Positions 52,090-63,634 are shown, counted from the first letter of the stretch. The stretch is 64,000 bases of DNA from Oncomelania hupensis (GCA_036898135.1 CM072520.1:1152491-1216490); one strand, 5' to 3'. A program made the numbers and translations. The notes: generated from the sequence alone by a model not told the origin.

Positions 52090-52560
52090 ACGTGCGTTTA
52101 AAGGACGCTTGATTGATTGTAGGTGGCAGAACTGGAATGGACATGCTAGTAATAGTGATAGATTTGCTTTTTATAGAATGCTCAATCTCTCTATGCATCA
52201 TATACCAGTTTATATGCAATCGAATATAGATAAGCATAATGACATGTATTTTGACTAGATTTAGTTTTGGTGTGTCAGACCTAGCTGTTCATTATTACCG
52301 CTATCGACCGGTGACTGATAGTGGGTTATTATGTCCCTTGCGTAAAGAATCAAGAGAGGACGAAGTGCATTTTGTATCAGGCTGTCCATTTTTTTAGAAA
52401 ATTTGAGAAAACAATTTATTGCTGCTAAGTTTATTAGAAACCCAAACGCATTTAGCTTGAATATTTTGCTGTCATCGACAAGCCAAGAAACTGTTCGAAA
52501 GTTATGTATACGTGTGTACAAAGCGTTTAAAATGAAGGAGATAGCAATTTCGTAAGATTT
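52090..52560 (+). pseudogene. LINE C-terminal remnant with CP-x-x-K...HFV-x-x-CP motif
   Basis: Broken plus-strand frames give RFAFYRMLNLS, then LCPLRKESREDEVHFVSGCP (52340-52395), a zinc-knuckle-like LINE tail, then FIRNPNAFSLNILLSSTSQE. The last part corresponds to the YFRNHPNVFKLNQLM stretch of the LINE inserted at 8309, so both come from the same LINE type. Frameshifts and stops are present and no RT is seen. Confidence 0.65.
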
Positions 52561-52619
52561 GCTGATCCAGTGTCAAAGTTTGAAAAAAAGGCCTCATGAG
52601 ACTCGACTCACTATAAACA

Positions 52620-52870
52620 TTTCAACGTTGTGGCCGGGTGGTCTGAAGCGAGACTAACTTTCCGTGTCCACAGGCTAGAAACCAATGGTACCTGACAGGC
52701 GTGGGACCGATCTTGCCTCTGGGCTTTATGTTTCTCCGAATAGTATGTACTCCCCCAGCAAAATTTCAAAAACACAACAAATATTAGGGTTGGGTTTGGG
52801 CGCGCCACAGGCTGCGACTACGCCTTCCTCAGGGGAGGCGACCCGAAATGTCCGGATGGAAAGGGACAAT
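52620..52870 (+). repeat. SINE-like repeat, family B 5' half
   Basis: Starts with a tRNA-like head (GTGGCCGGGTGGTCTGAAGC as box A region; GTGGGACCGATCTTGCC as a poor box B). It continues to GGGTTGGGTTTGGGCGCGCC and ACAGGCTGCGACTACGCCTTC, which recurs in reverse at 63262-63300. It is probably a tRNA-derived SINE. Confidence 0.6.
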
Positions 52871-53175
52871 GGAATGTCAACGAATCAACAAAACAATTTC
52901 TGTATATTAAGCCTGTGGGACACGTACCAACGAAAGGGCGAGGATGAAAAGTGACATTATAAGTCTCAGCAATGTTAAAGGGAGTAAGCTGTCCGCAAAT
53001 AAATATGCGTCCTATATTCCATCAACACTTCCACAGTGCATTCATCGTTGTTCGTCGATGGTCATCCCATTTCCTACCCGTTGAAAGGCTTCCAAACGCC
53101 CGTATGTTGATTAGTAAGCGGTCCCCTTATAAGATCTTTGAATGAGTACTTCCTAACGTAATAAAATGTTCCCAC

Positions 53176-53420
53176 TAATTAGTTATTCTTTTATACAGCG
53201 CTTTTCCATGTCCAGATCTGCACAAGACGCCGGCCGATTCAAGATCTAACTTCAGACGCCCGTGACGACTATTTGCAGCCTTAGGGCGAATCGTCTGACG
53301 CACAGACAACTGAGCACAATCCTGGGCGACCAGGTTTTGGGGAGAATGAACCTAGCGCCTGCTGGGTAGCTGGCTCTCACCCGTCTAGGACCTGGGCGTC
53401 AGGATCTTTAAAGTTTATAC
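53176..53420 (-). repeat. Dispersed repeat family A
   Basis: Begins with TATACAGCGCTTTTCCATGT (reverse of the family tail) and includes GCACAGACAACTGAGCACAA, shared with 205-223. One of the longest copies. Confidence 0.75.
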
Positions 53421-53492
53421 TCTCATGCCTTTAGAACCAAGTATGTTAAAAATGTAGTATATCAATAACATTGGCCTGCGTTCGTGCCCTAC

Positions 53493-54131
53493 TGTTACGC
53501 TCGGTTTGATGTTGGTGTTTTTCTATCAGTATTTGATTCAGCCCCGATGCTTGAATTCCTGATAGTTGTGTAACTCAGATTCGTTTATCCACGCAGCCTG
53601 CTCACTCAGCAACAAGACACGGAGTCGACGTATGAAGTTTTCCACTTTTATTCAGCACACATCAACACTGCAAACAATCGCTTTCCACTTTCAACTTTTT
53701 TACTTTCCAACAACTCACTATCAACAATAATAACTCCTCAAAATAGTGCAGCACATAATTATATAGTCTCTCTCTCTCTCTTTTCCCGAACAATTTAGAA
53801 CACGGTAGACTAAAATGACGCACTACAGCCAATCAAATAAAAGATCGTCATCGCTGACTTACGTCATACATATTTCTTCTGCTTCCGGGAATGTTCTCAT
53901 ACTTCGATACTTATCGGGAAGTTTCCATCGAAAGTAAATACTGAAATCTAGAGAATTCTCCAATAATATCGACTAACGGAAATTATCAACGTTATACAAA
54001 GCCTCTCCTAACAACAATGCAAACTCAAATCAAAGGTAAATAAACTCCATTATTGAATACTTTGCAAAACGAAACGATTAGATCTATCGTGCGCGTTTCA
54101 GACATACTTTCGTTCGCGTTTCAACGTAACA
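53493..54131 (-). mobile_element. Solo LTR, family C
   Basis: A 639-bp unit with TGTTAC/GTAACA ends, the reverse complement of 23699-24333 over its length. It is flanked by CCTAC on both sides (53488-53492, 54132-54136), a 5-bp target duplication different from that of the other copy. Independent insertion followed by loss of the interior. Confidence 0.92.
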
Positions 54132-54449
54132 CCTACATTAAAACCGCATAATACCGGTGCTGTTGCAATCAAATACTGAAGCCGAGATCTGTTGTGAACT
54201 GTTTAATTCCTCTAAATAGTCCTTTGCGGCTTTAGGCACCGTTTTGTAGTACTTGAATTCATATGATTTGTTAAACACGAAATTCAAATTGGCAATTGTG
54301 TTAGTCCGTGAATTAAGAGTCATATTTTTGATGCGGGGGATTAACTGGGGCGAAAATGAAATCTCTATTTGGGTGGCGTTGTAGATTTATAGTTCTTTAC
54401 ATTAATACCGTTTGCTACTTGTATGGATATGGACTTGGACGTGCACGAG

Positions 54450-54945
54450 TATGGAATTGCCTTTGTAAAATATATTTTTTCACCACTTTCAGCTAAATAA
54501 TCTTTTTTTTAGAAGCATATTTTCTGAATAATCATTTGTTTACAAACAATGTAAGATTTGTCTAAATAATATAATTTTCTCCTTAAATAACTTTTTTTTA
54601 CTTTAACAATGCATTGATTACGTAAATAAATCATGATGTAGGTAAATAAGGCATCGTTGCTGAATTAGGAATTATTTGTATATAACGCATTATTTAGCAG
54701 AATTAGCTAAATAAAGTATTACGTTGGAAGATGTTGCTAAATAATGCAATGTTTACGTACACAATTCATTGTTTAGGGACTGCAATTTTCATTATTTAGG
54801 GGATTCGCAAAGAAAAAACTTACATTGTTTGTAAACAAATGATTATTTAGAAAATATTCGTCTATATATAGATTATTTAGCTGAAAATGGAAACAAAATC
54901 ACCGAAAAATATCGCAAATAAATATTTTATGAAGGGAATTCCATA
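54450..54945. mobile_element. 496-bp MITE, 6-bp target duplication
   Basis: Begins TATGGAATTGCCTTTGTAAAA and ends with the inverse of TATGGAATTCCCTTCATAAAA. The inverted repeats extend ~105-125 bp, to ACAAACAATGTAAG near 54555 and its inverse near 54820. CACGAG flanks both ends (54444-54449, 54946-54951). Terminal bases, target-duplication length and AT-rich subterminal repeats match the 1.65-kb element at 18170. There is no coding capacity. Confidence 0.88.
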
Positions 54946-55189
54946 CACGAGTTTATGTGTGCATGTATCTGTGATTGTATTTAATCAGCGTGATTATGTG
55001 TTTGTGTAAGAGAGACGATGAGTACTCCCTCATTATAAATAAAACGTTCCCCCCTATTGATTTATTTATTATGAGTAAGAATGTCCGTCTAAAAGCACAA
55101 ATTGTAGGTGAGAGTATAAACCGAGGCCTAGTCAGAGCACGCGGGCATTCCATCGCACGGACCTGTTCAGATCCTGACGCTCATGTCCT

Positions 55190-55410
55190 AGACGGGTGAG
55201 TGCCGGCTACACAAATACACCCAGCACGCACTAGGTCCCTTCTCCCCATCCCCTGTCGCCCAGGACTGTGCTCAGCGGTCTGGGCGTGGGACTAAGCACC
55301 CAAAGGTTGCAAGTGGGCGCCTCGGGCGGCTAGAGTTAGATCCTGTATCGGCCTAGCGCCTTGAGCAGCTCTTGAGCTGGAAAAAGCGCTATGTAAAAGT
55401 GATGAAACAA
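55190..55410 (+). repeat. Dispersed repeat family A, longest 3' part
   Basis: Contains GCCCAGGACTGTGCTCAG, AGTTAGATCCTGTATCGGCC and the tail GCGCCTTGAGCAGCTCTTGA then GCTGGAAAAAGCGCTATGTAAA. The tail forms a GCGC-based stem like that of the LINE at 62040-62080. Confidence 0.75.
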
Positions 55411-55519
55411 AACTAATAAATAAAATAATAAAAGACGTAACATGAAATAAAAACGAAAAACTATACGTTTACAAACTGACCCAAGTTTTCAAAGCATACT
55501 CTGCTGGCCTAATCTTACT

Positions 55520-56088
55520 CCAATTGTTTGCCGGGGGTTTCAGTATAAATAGTATCCCCACTTTCTGGAAATTTAGTGCTTTAAATTCCCACTGTCGCTG
55601 TCTTTTTCATTTATTCTTTTTCATTCCTGCTCTGTTCTATCCATCTGCTATACTATCTTCTTCTTCGCTAGACCAGTCACCTACCCTTTTTCTTGAAAAC
55701 TCTTCCGGGACAAGATTCCTTATTTGTGTGTGAGGTCTGTTGGATCAGCTTGGGACTATTGGACGCTTTCTGCCAGGTGGTCACTAGGGCTTCCTATGAT
55801 GTTATTATTTAGCAATGTAGGCATTTTATATGTATGTGTTTTGTTGATAATGTATAATGTTTGTATTCTATTTTGTTTTTGTAAACGGGGGGTCGATAAA
55901 TTAGAGTATAGCCTCAGCGTCCCCTGCGTGGGATGTCTTTATTGTAAAGTGACTGGCTGGTGGAGAGCTTTCAGTTTTACCACTAGGCCTGTTTCAGCAG
56001 ATCTTTTATGCGGATCAGGGGTTGTCCGGTCCTGATTTGGCTCGGAAGAGTCCGCTGGACCTAAATCAATAATCATGTAATGTAATGT
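55520..56088 (+). repeat. Dispersed repeat family B, 3' half
   Basis: Runs from CCGGGGGTTTCAGTATAAAT through GTATCCCCACTTTCTGGAAA to the tail CATGTAATGTAATGTAA. The most complete 3' copy in the window; 63635-64000 and 13885-14257 match parts of it. No protein was recognised. Confidence 0.8.
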
Positions 56089-56089
56089 A

Positions 56090-56442
56090 ACTCAAATTGT
56101 TCAATGATATCGCTTACAAAAAGGGAGTACACATTAGTACTTTCTAATGCAGGGAATTCCGTTTTTACCAAATAAATATCTTCACAACTGTATGTTCTGT
56201 GCGTATGTCGCACGATTTTCAAACTGAAGCCTACATTTGTTAAAGTTACACATTTCGTTTAATGTTATCGCTTTGAAGTTCAACAGTGTGTGTTACTCAT
56301 TTATTGTCTATTATCCACCTAAGTGATTTAGACATTGAAAATAAGAAAACGAGCATATTTCTGAACAATTGTAAATAATTAACTATATCAAAAAATCAAC
56401 TTATTAACAAGAACAGCTAAGAAAAAATTAAATTAAATTAAA

Positions 56443-56506
<64 letters not shown>

Positions 56507-57420
56507 CCCCATACCTCTATGATTTAGCCTAATGTACACATACTATAGTCACTGAAACAAACAAAACACTCTACATAAATCTTCCAAAAGATAAATAAAT
56601 AAAACATTTTGCCAGCTTTAAACAAACTGAAAAATTTAAATCACTTAGTATCGTAATGTTTTTCATTTCCACTTGTAGCAAAAAGTAAAAATCAAAAAAT
56701 AAAAAAAAAGTTCCACAATTACTTCCTAAAGCAGGGAACACAATTTACAAATAACTCACATCATTTTCTATACACAGAAAACATCATTTTCAAGTTTTGG
56801 AAGCTTTTCAAACGATTCTTTTAAAAAGGAAACAATACCAAAAAATCGTGTAATTATATCGCTTACAAGGTCTTACGACCTAAGTACTTTTTATTGCAGG
56901 GAACACAATTTACAAATTGTATTTTCAAAATATCATTTATCTATACGTTGTTGGAAGAATCGTTTGCAAATTCTCACAAGATTTCCAGACTACACTAATG
57001 TTACAACTATCTTTTAATATTATCGTTTACAAAGTTCTACAGAATGATACTTTCTAATACAGAAAATATCATTAATAAATAATTGCCTTAAAAACATTTT
57101 TTTCTGTACGTAGGAAACATCGTTTATAAGTGTAGCAAGATTTTCAAACTCTACCGATCTAATTTTACCCGTTTCGTTTAAAGACATTGTCTTACAAAGT
57201 TCTAAAAAAGTACCTTTTTGTAATGTAAAAAATTCAGTTTACAAATAACTAGTACAATATTAATTTGTATAAGTAAGAACCTTCCTTTTCAAGTATTGCA
57301 AGATTTTTAACCTATACTGTTTTAATGTTACAGCTATCGTTTATATGATATTGCTTGTAAAGTTCTACTAAATATACATTTCTAATGACCAAAACCCCGT
57401 TTACAAAATATTTTGGAAAC
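56090..57420. repeat. Degenerate ~162-bp tandem repeat
   Basis: A pattern of CGCTTACAAAGTTCTAC, then TACTTTCTAATGCAGGGAA, CAATTTACAAAT and AAGATTTTCAAACT recurs at about 56113, 56864, 57028, 57190 and 57350, with a partial one near 56710. The last four are spaced 160-164 bp. It is strongly decayed and AT-rich. A (TC)n tract (56443-56506) interrupts it. Confidence 0.6.
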
Positions 57421-57495
57421 ATTTTTTTCCTCCCGCAGGCTGCTAGACAATACCGTTTAAAAAATTTCAAAGTTTTACTTTTTAATGTTTGTAGG

Positions 57496-57790
57496 TATTC
57501 CAAGATAAGACTGCTGCGCTCCCTTGACATCTCCATTTTCCTATACGCTTGCAAAACATGGACCCTCGCAGCAGATCTACAATGAAGAAAACAAAGCATG
57601 GAGATGAGGTGCTACAGAAGACTTTTTGGGCATTTCCTATACCCAGCACATCACCAACGACGAAGTACGAGGGACCATCACACAAACAATTGGACAACAC
57701 GATGACATGCTCACAGTGGTGAAGAAACGGAAACTCCGATGATACGGCCACGTCACCAGATCATCAGGCCTTGCAAAACCATCTTGCATC
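57496..57790 (+). mobile_element. RTE-like LINE internal fragment
   Basis: Reads KIRLLRSLDISIFLYACKTW, then a stop, then QAYHQRRSTR-type broken frames matching the QHITNDEV and GHVTRSSGLAK regions. It ends at a C14 tract and lacks the family tail, so both ends are truncated. Confidence 0.75.
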
Positions 57791-58021
57791 ACAATCCCCC
57801 CCCCCCCCATCCCTCCTCATCCCTGGGAATAGATAAAATAATTATGAGCTGAGCTACCCAATCCACAACAGATCTCTATATATAAAAAAAACAACAACAT
57901 TTCATTCTATGATGAATCACAAGTATGGAACTCTCCTCCTCCAAAGTGAACAACAAATCTAGTTCAAGATTAGGTGGTTGGTTAAGAGCATGAATGTGAG
58001 TAGAGACAGAGTGAGTGCGAA

Positions 58022-58282
58022 TAGCTTCCTATCTTATCCTATCCTATCCTATCCTATCCTATCCTATCCTATCCTATCCTATCCCGTAATTCGGAGGTCG
58101 TAGGGGCACCACAGATTTTCGTTTAACCAGCGTACTCCATCTTTCCCTGTCCTCAGGAACCCTGATTGTTTCGCTCAGTATCAACCCAGTCCATTCTCGA
58201 ATGTTATCCTCTCACCTCTTTTTCGGTCTCTCTCTTCTTCTAAGTCCATGCACAGTGCCTTGCAGGATGGTCTATGCGAATA
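58022..58282 (-). mobile_element. RTE-like LINE 3' end with long TATCC tail
   Basis: Eleven or so TATCC units (58027-58084) are followed by the reverse complement of the family 3' end through the ACAGTGCCTTGCAGGATGGTC region. This is the longest tail in the window and defines the RTE-like family's simple-repeat end. Confidence 0.85.
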
Positions 58283-58470
58283 GATTTTTGTATCAATTTT
58301 TGAACATCCGGGCAATGGCTCTGTACTCCCACAACGTTTATAAACAAACGCATAAAATTTATGTTTTCTTGCTGCAATATCAATAATTTCATCAGTGAAG
58401 CACCTGAGTTGTCTGCTTCCATCAAATCGATTTAATCTCTGTCTCTTAATAGCAACCTCCGATCAATAGA

Positions 58471-58598
58471 CACTGAGCGAAACAATCCGGGTTGCTGAGG
58501 ACAGGGAAATATGGAGTGCGCTGGTTAAACGAACGATCATCTGTGGTGCCCCTACGACCTCCGAGTTATGGGATAGGATAGGATAGGATAGGATAGGA
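58471..58598 (+). mobile_element. RTE-like LINE 3' end
   Basis: CACTGAGCGAAACAATCCGG through GTTATGGGATAGGATAGGA and four further GGATA units. It is in opposite orientation to 58022-58282, giving a ~115-bp inverted repeat around a ~190-bp spacer. Confidence 0.85.
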
Positions 58599-58689
58599 GC
58601 AATAGAGCGACTGTAAATGTACTCTTAACAATTTGTATGAACAAATGCATAAAAAAGATTTTTACTGAATGCAATATCATTATAACTAC

Positions 58690-58892
58690 TGCATCAACAT
58701 ACGTGCACCAACACATACACACCTACGAACACACGCACACACACACACACAGTTGTATATATATATATACACACACACACGCACATACGCACACGCAAAA
58801 CTTACGATCACTCAAACTTTAATTCACACACAAAACATTTACACACACACTCAAACATACACCTAGGGACACACACACACACACACACGCAC
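58690..58892. repeat. (CA)n/(TA)n microsatellite region
   Basis: Interrupted CA tracts with a short TA run at 58757-58768. 58893-59196 shows no feature. Confidence 0.9.
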
Positions 58893-59196
58893 TTACTAAA
58901 GCTATATAATGAGGATTGTGACTAAGCTCCTCTATAATGGGGACGTGGTAAAGGAGAAGTCCTAAGAAGGCAGCAGTGCGGGGCATGAACCAAGTAGAAT
59001 AAATCCGCGATAGCAAAACGAAAATGGATCCTCGATCATGCAACAGTAGATAAAACACAGCTATTTGTATTATAAATAAGAATGGGGGGATCAGATTGCG
59101 TCTTTTTGGCGAAACGAATCGGCCGCTCCAAGGGTTTATTCTAAAAACCGCGTAAGAACGATAGCCGCCATGCATGTGGAATTTGGGTTACTCTAT

Positions 59197-59244
59197 CCTA
59201 TCAACGAAATCACCATCACCATCATCATCACCATCATCATCACA

Positions 59245-59302
<58 letters not shown>

Positions 59303-59398
59303 GACGTCGTCGTCGTCGTCGTCGTCATCATCGTCATCATCATCATCTTCAACATCATCATCATCATCTTCAACATCATCATTATCATCATCATACTC
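59197..59398. repeat. (ATC)n tract with GTC block
   Basis: Imperfect ATC repeats with a (GTC)n insert near 59301-59325. It is joined directly to the 5' truncated end of the following LINE, whose open frame fortuitously continues back through the repeat. Confidence 0.95.
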
Positions 59399-59401
59399 CA
59401 A

Positions 59402-60199
59402 AGACGGATATCTTTCTTCCTCGTCTACAGAACTCCTCCAAACTGGAAAAACAAACTGTCTGCTCAAATGTTTTTTGATGAATTTCCCGATTTGCTTGAT
59501 ATCTGTGTTGAATGTCAATGTAGTTTTGTTTTAGCTGGCGATTTTAATTTTCATGTCAATGATTTTTCTGATTCAAATGCCAAGACATTCTGTGAACAGC
59601 TGGACATGCATAGTCTTAGAATTACGCAGTCTGTTAGTGAACCAACTCAAAAGAAAGGAAATTGTCTTGATCTAGTCATTTGCAGGACTGATGATAACAT
59701 TGTTCACTCCACTCATGTTTGTCATGATCTGTCATCTGATCATTTTGCTGTTGTGTCCCGCCTTGCAGTAGAAAAACTAAAACGTCCCGTTAAGTTTGTG
59801 TCAACTCGGTCCATTAGCAAAGTTGACCACATAAAGTTTGCAGAAGATTTGGCTCAATCTGTGACGCACGATATGTCGGTTTCTGATCTGAATGGTGCCC
59901 TCATTGCCGTTTTCGACAAGCATGCGCCTGTGCGACGACTGAAAGTTCGCGATGGTAAGCCAACGCCATGGTACAGTGCTGTTTCTGATCAGCTACGTGA
60001 GCTGAAGAGAGAGCGCAGGCGGGCTGAACGCTCTTGGAAAGCCTCACAGCTAACAGTACATAAACAGATCTATGACGCTGCAAGGCAGAAGGTTACGGAT
60101 TTAGTAAACAGCGCAAAGACAGCTTTTTATTCCTCTCTTGTTTCGAGCTCTTCAACGTGCAAACAGCTGTTTCACAACATGTCCCTCATTTTTGGGTAA
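59402..60199 (+). pseudogene. LINE AP-endonuclease, C-terminal half
   Basis: Reads FVLAGDFNFHVND (near 59530), GNCLDLVICR (near 59663) and LSSDHFAVV (near 59730), the late motifs of LINE endonucleases including the Asp-His pair. It then has a basic linker to KQLFHNMS. The N-terminal catalytic part is missing. The frame closes at 60199, and the RT continues in the next frame because of a single-base shift near 60183. The enzyme would nick the target DNA; this copy cannot. Confidence 0.82.
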
Positions 60200-61937
60200 A
60201 GTAAAACCGGTGTCTCTCCCTGTGGTGTCTGATATAAAACTGCTCCCGGAAATTTTTGCTGATTTCTTCTGCAAAAAAATTCTCACAATTCGCCAAAGTT
60301 TTCCTTCTCCAGACCAGTCTGTTGTTTTGCATTCTTCAACTTTTTCTGGCACTCCATTGGTTCAATTCAGTCCTGTTTCAGAGGATTTCATCAAAAAAAC
60401 TATCCTTCAAACTCCTCCCAAGTCATGTGAACTTGACCCCATGCCCACCAAATTTCTCTTTGAGCACCTTGACATTTTACTTCCCACTATTACCAACATT
60501 ATGAACGAGTCTATTACATCTGGTATTGTTCCCCCTGAGTTCAAGACTGCTATCGTCAAGCCTTTATTGAAGAAATCCAACCTCAATGGTAATGATCTGA
60601 AGAATTACCGACCTATATCCAATCTTTCTTTTCTCTCTAAACTACTTGAACGTCTCATCCTTCAGCAACTTCTCTCCCATATATCTGCTCACAGTCTTCT
60701 TACTTCTCATCAGTCTGCTTACCGTCCTGGGCACAGCACAGAGACCGTTCTTCTTCGCGTTCTAAATGATCTTCTGATTTCTTTAGACAAAGACAAAATT
60801 TCAGTTCTTCTTCTCTTGGATCTTTCGGCCGCTTTTGATACTATCGATCATGAAATTCTGTTATCACGTCTCAATAACGATTTTGGAATCCAAAACAGTG
60901 CTCTTAACTGGTTTCGGTCTTATCTCTCAGAAAGAAAACAAGCTGTTCTCGTAAACGGTATTAAATCTACCGCACAACCGCTTGATTTTGGCGTTCCTCA
61001 AGGCTCTGTGCTTGGCCCTATTCTGTTCATTCTGTACACCTCTCCTCTCTCACGTCTCATTCACTCACATTCTGTCCGCCACGAAATGTATGCTGATGAC
61101 ACCCAACTTAATCACTCTGACTCTCCTTCTAACTACAATCATTTAGTTCAGACCCTTCAAGATTGTGTTACTGAGGTAAAATCTTGGATGTCAAACAACC
61201 GTCTCAAGCTAAATGATAACAAAACTGAGGCCCTCCGTGTTTCTCCTTCATCTGCAGACCCCTCTTCTCTTCCCTCAACTATCACTGTTGAAACTACTTC
61301 TATTTCTTTTTCTGACACTGTTCGCGATCTTGGGTTTTTTCTCGATCAGGATCTCTCCATGCAGCAACACATTGCAAAAACTTGTCAGATTGCATACATT
61401 GAACTTAGACGCATAAGCTCCATTCGACAGTATCTCACACAAGAAGCAACAAAAACACTAGTTAGCGCATGCATTCTGTCCAGATTGGATTATTGTAATT
61501 CACTCCTTGTAGGTTGCACACAGAAAGTCCTTAGACCTCTTCAGCAAGTCCAAAACTCTGCAGCTAAACTCATCTTCAAAGCACGGAAATCACAGCACTG
61601 CACGCCACTTTTTCAAGAGCTACACTGGCTCCCAATTGAACAACGAATTAAATATAAAACCTCATGTCTCTGCTACCACATCATCTCTGGAACTGCTCCT
61701 AGCTATCTTTCCGAACTTTTGACTGTCTATGTTCCTTCTCGGTCTCTCCGCTCCTCTGCAGATGAAAGGATGTTCCGTGTACCAGAATACCACAGGGTGA
61801 GACACGGTGGTAGAGCTTTCAGTTTCTTCTCCGTTCAGACCTGGAACTCGCTACCTCGGTCCGTCCGTCACAGTCCTTCATTAGCGTCTTTTAAAACGAA
61901 CTTGAAGACGCATCTTTTTAGAGAGGCCTTTTCTTAG
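60138..61937 (+). CDS. LINE reverse transcriptase (CR1/L2-like)
   Basis: Open frame of 599 codons, overlapping the endonuclease frame by 62 bases. In order: [18 protein letters not shown] (RT fingers), [25 protein letters not shown] (first catalytic Asp region, ~230), [10 protein letters not shown] (~285), YADD at 318-321 with both aspartates, [15 protein letters not shown] (thumb) and the C-terminal WNSLPRSVR...LKTHLF. All RT boxes are present and no internal stop occurs over 1.8 kb, so the copy is recent. The true protein started in the endonuclease; the frame start here is not a biological start. Clade assignment by motif only: CR1/L2 group of the Jockey superfamily. Confidence 0.87.
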   Translation: MFRALQRANSCFTTCPSFLGKVKPVSLPVVSDIKLLPEIFADFFCKKILTIRQSFPSPDQSVVLHSSTFSGTPLVQFSPVSEDFIKKTILQTPPKSCELDPMPTKFLFEHLDILLPTITNIMNESITSGIVPPEFKTAIVKPLLKKSNLNGNDLKNYRPISNLSFLSKLLERLILQQLLSHISAHSLLTSHQSAYRPGHSTETVLLRVLNDLLISLDKDKISVLLLLDLSAAFDTIDHEILLSRLNNDFGIQNSALNWFRSYLSERKQAVLVNGIKSTAQPLDFGVPQGSVLGPILFILYTSPLSRLIHSHSVRHEMYADDTQLNHSDSPSNYNHLVQTLQDCVTEVKSWMSNNRLKLNDNKTEALRVSPSSADPSSLPSTITVETTSISFSDTVRDLGFFLDQDLSMQQHIAKTCQIAYIELRRISSIRQYLTQEATKTLVSACILSRLDYCNSLLVGCTQKVLRPLQQVQNSAAKLIFKARKSQHCTPLFQELHWLPIEQRIKYKTSCLCYHIISGTAPSYLSELLTVYVPSRSLRSSADERMFRVPEYHRVRHGGRAFSFFSVQTWNSLPRSVRHSPSLASFKTNLKTHLFREAFS

Positions 61938-62097
61938 GCGCCATGAGTGAGTGTTGTTAGTTATTTTTGGTGTTGAGATGTATATGTGGTTGTGTGCTAT
62001 TGACCAATGTACGCATGTTGTGTTTACATTTGTTTGTGTAAAGCGCTTTGTGATTTTGGAAAGCGCTATATAAATTGCCTGTTATTATTATTATTAT

Positions 62098-63010
62098 TTA
62101 TCATCATCTATTCCATCAAAGACACCATCATCACCTTTTTCATGAACGAGGTCATCATTGCCTGTTCCATCAATGAAGTCATCTATTTCCTCAATGAAGT
62201 CATATATTCCATCAAAGAGGTCATTATGATCTATACTATTAAAGTCATTGTACGTTCCATTAATGGAGGCATCAATGAAATCATTATCACCTATTCCATC
62301 AATGAAATCATCACCTACACAATAAGTGACTTGAGTCATCTATTCCATCATTGAAGTCCTCATTATTTATTCCATCAAAGATGCCATCATCTATACCATT
62401 AAGGAAGGTACCTACTATTCCATCTCTGAAGAGTCATGAAATCAACATCTTTTCTATGAATGAAGTCATCATTTATACCTTGAATGAAGTCAACATCAAT
62501 CCCCCACTAAAGTCACATATTTCAACTATGAAATTCTCTATTCCATTAATTATGTCATCCTCTGTTCCATCAATGAAAACACAACCTGTTCCATCAACAA
62601 AGGCCTCGTCATTTATAAATCATTGAAGTAATCATCTAATCCATTAATGAAGCCATCATCTTTTTTCCATCTATGAAGTAATGATGTCAACATCTATTCC
62701 ATCAATGAAGTCATTGTCCTTTATTCCGTGAATGAAGTCTTCATTAATTCTGAAATCGCATATTCCATCAATTAAATAATCTAATCCATGAATGAAGTCA
62801 TGTATTCATGGCCTATGCATGTATTCCAGCAATTAAATCATCAGCTATTACATCAATAAAGTCATCAGCATCAGTTCCATCTTTGAAATCGTCATTTATT
62901 CTATAAATTAGGTCATACATTCCATCAATGGCGTCATCATCTATTCCGTCAATAAAGTTTATCACGATCTATTCCGTCAATGAAGACATTGTCTATTCCA
63001 TCAAACAAAT
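62098..63010. repeat. Degenerate TTCCATCAATGAAGTCATC repeat
   Basis: Some 35-40 imperfect units of 20-25 bp built on ATTCCATCAATGAAGTCATC, starting directly after the LINE's ATT tail. Open frames across it are artefacts of the repeat. Confidence 0.85.
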
Positions 63011-63104
63011 CATCACCCATTCCATTAACAAGAATATCAGAGCGTATTTTATTTTATTCAAAATGTCATACTTTTTCACTGCAATAACAAGAATTATAAT
63101 TACT

Positions 63105-63152
63105 GCAACACACACACACACACACACACATGCACACACACACACACAAACA
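63105..63152. repeat. (CA)n microsatellite
   Basis: CACA run with a TGCA interruption. Confidence 0.95.
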
Positions 63153-63154
63153 GT

Positions 63155-63372
63155 GGTTATTTAAAGCACTAAATTTCCACAGAGTAGGGATACTATTTAT
63201 GCAGAAAACCCCACCATCCCAACGGGGGACCCCAGCAAGAGGGCAGATAGGAGAAGGCGTAGTCGCAGCCTGTGGCGCGCCCAAACCCAACCTACCTAAT
63301 ATTAGTTGTGGTTTTGAAAGTTTGCTCGGGGAGCAAACCGGGGTACCCGGAGAAAACCCCCGAGACGTTGCC
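63155..63372 (-). repeat. Dispersed repeat family B, middle part, inverted
   Basis: On the minus strand it reads GGGTTTTCTCCGGGTACCCC, GTTGGGTTTGGGCGCGCCAC and then CATAAATAGTATCCCTACTC. It therefore links the 5' half at 52620-52870 with the 3' half at 55520-56088 and shows that they are one family. Confidence 0.75.
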
Positions 63373-63634
63373 CGAGTCAAAAGTAAATAATATTCGGAGA
63401 AACATAACGCCCACATACAGTGGGTTCGTCATCAGTCACGACATAAAAGTTAGAAGCAAATGTCTGCCTCAGCCCATGGCTTTACTCGAAAAAGATTTCG
63501 TTGTTGTTTTTATAACTCTACCTCCCTTTCTCCCTCTTTCTCTCCCCTTTTCTCTCTCCCTCTACCTTTCTTTATTTCTTTCCTTCTGTGTGTGTGTGTG
63601 TGTCTCTCTCTCTCTTTACCCCCGTTGGGGTGCA

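Larger units (their letters stand above)
59400..62096 (+). mobile_element. 5'-truncated CR1/L2-like LINE with open RT
   Basis: Comprises the C-terminal half of an AP endonuclease, a linker, a complete RT and the C-terminal WNSLP...THLF region, then a 159-bp 3' UTR ending AAAGCGCTATATAAATTG and an ATT tail (62083-62096). The 5' end of the endonuclease is replaced by the ATC microsatellite. The only other visible lesion in the coding region is one frameshift. Confidence 0.88.

Noticed and set aside
58021..58085. TATCC repeat as an independent satellite
   Set aside because: Always attached to the RTE-like 3' end in this window, so it is that element's tail.
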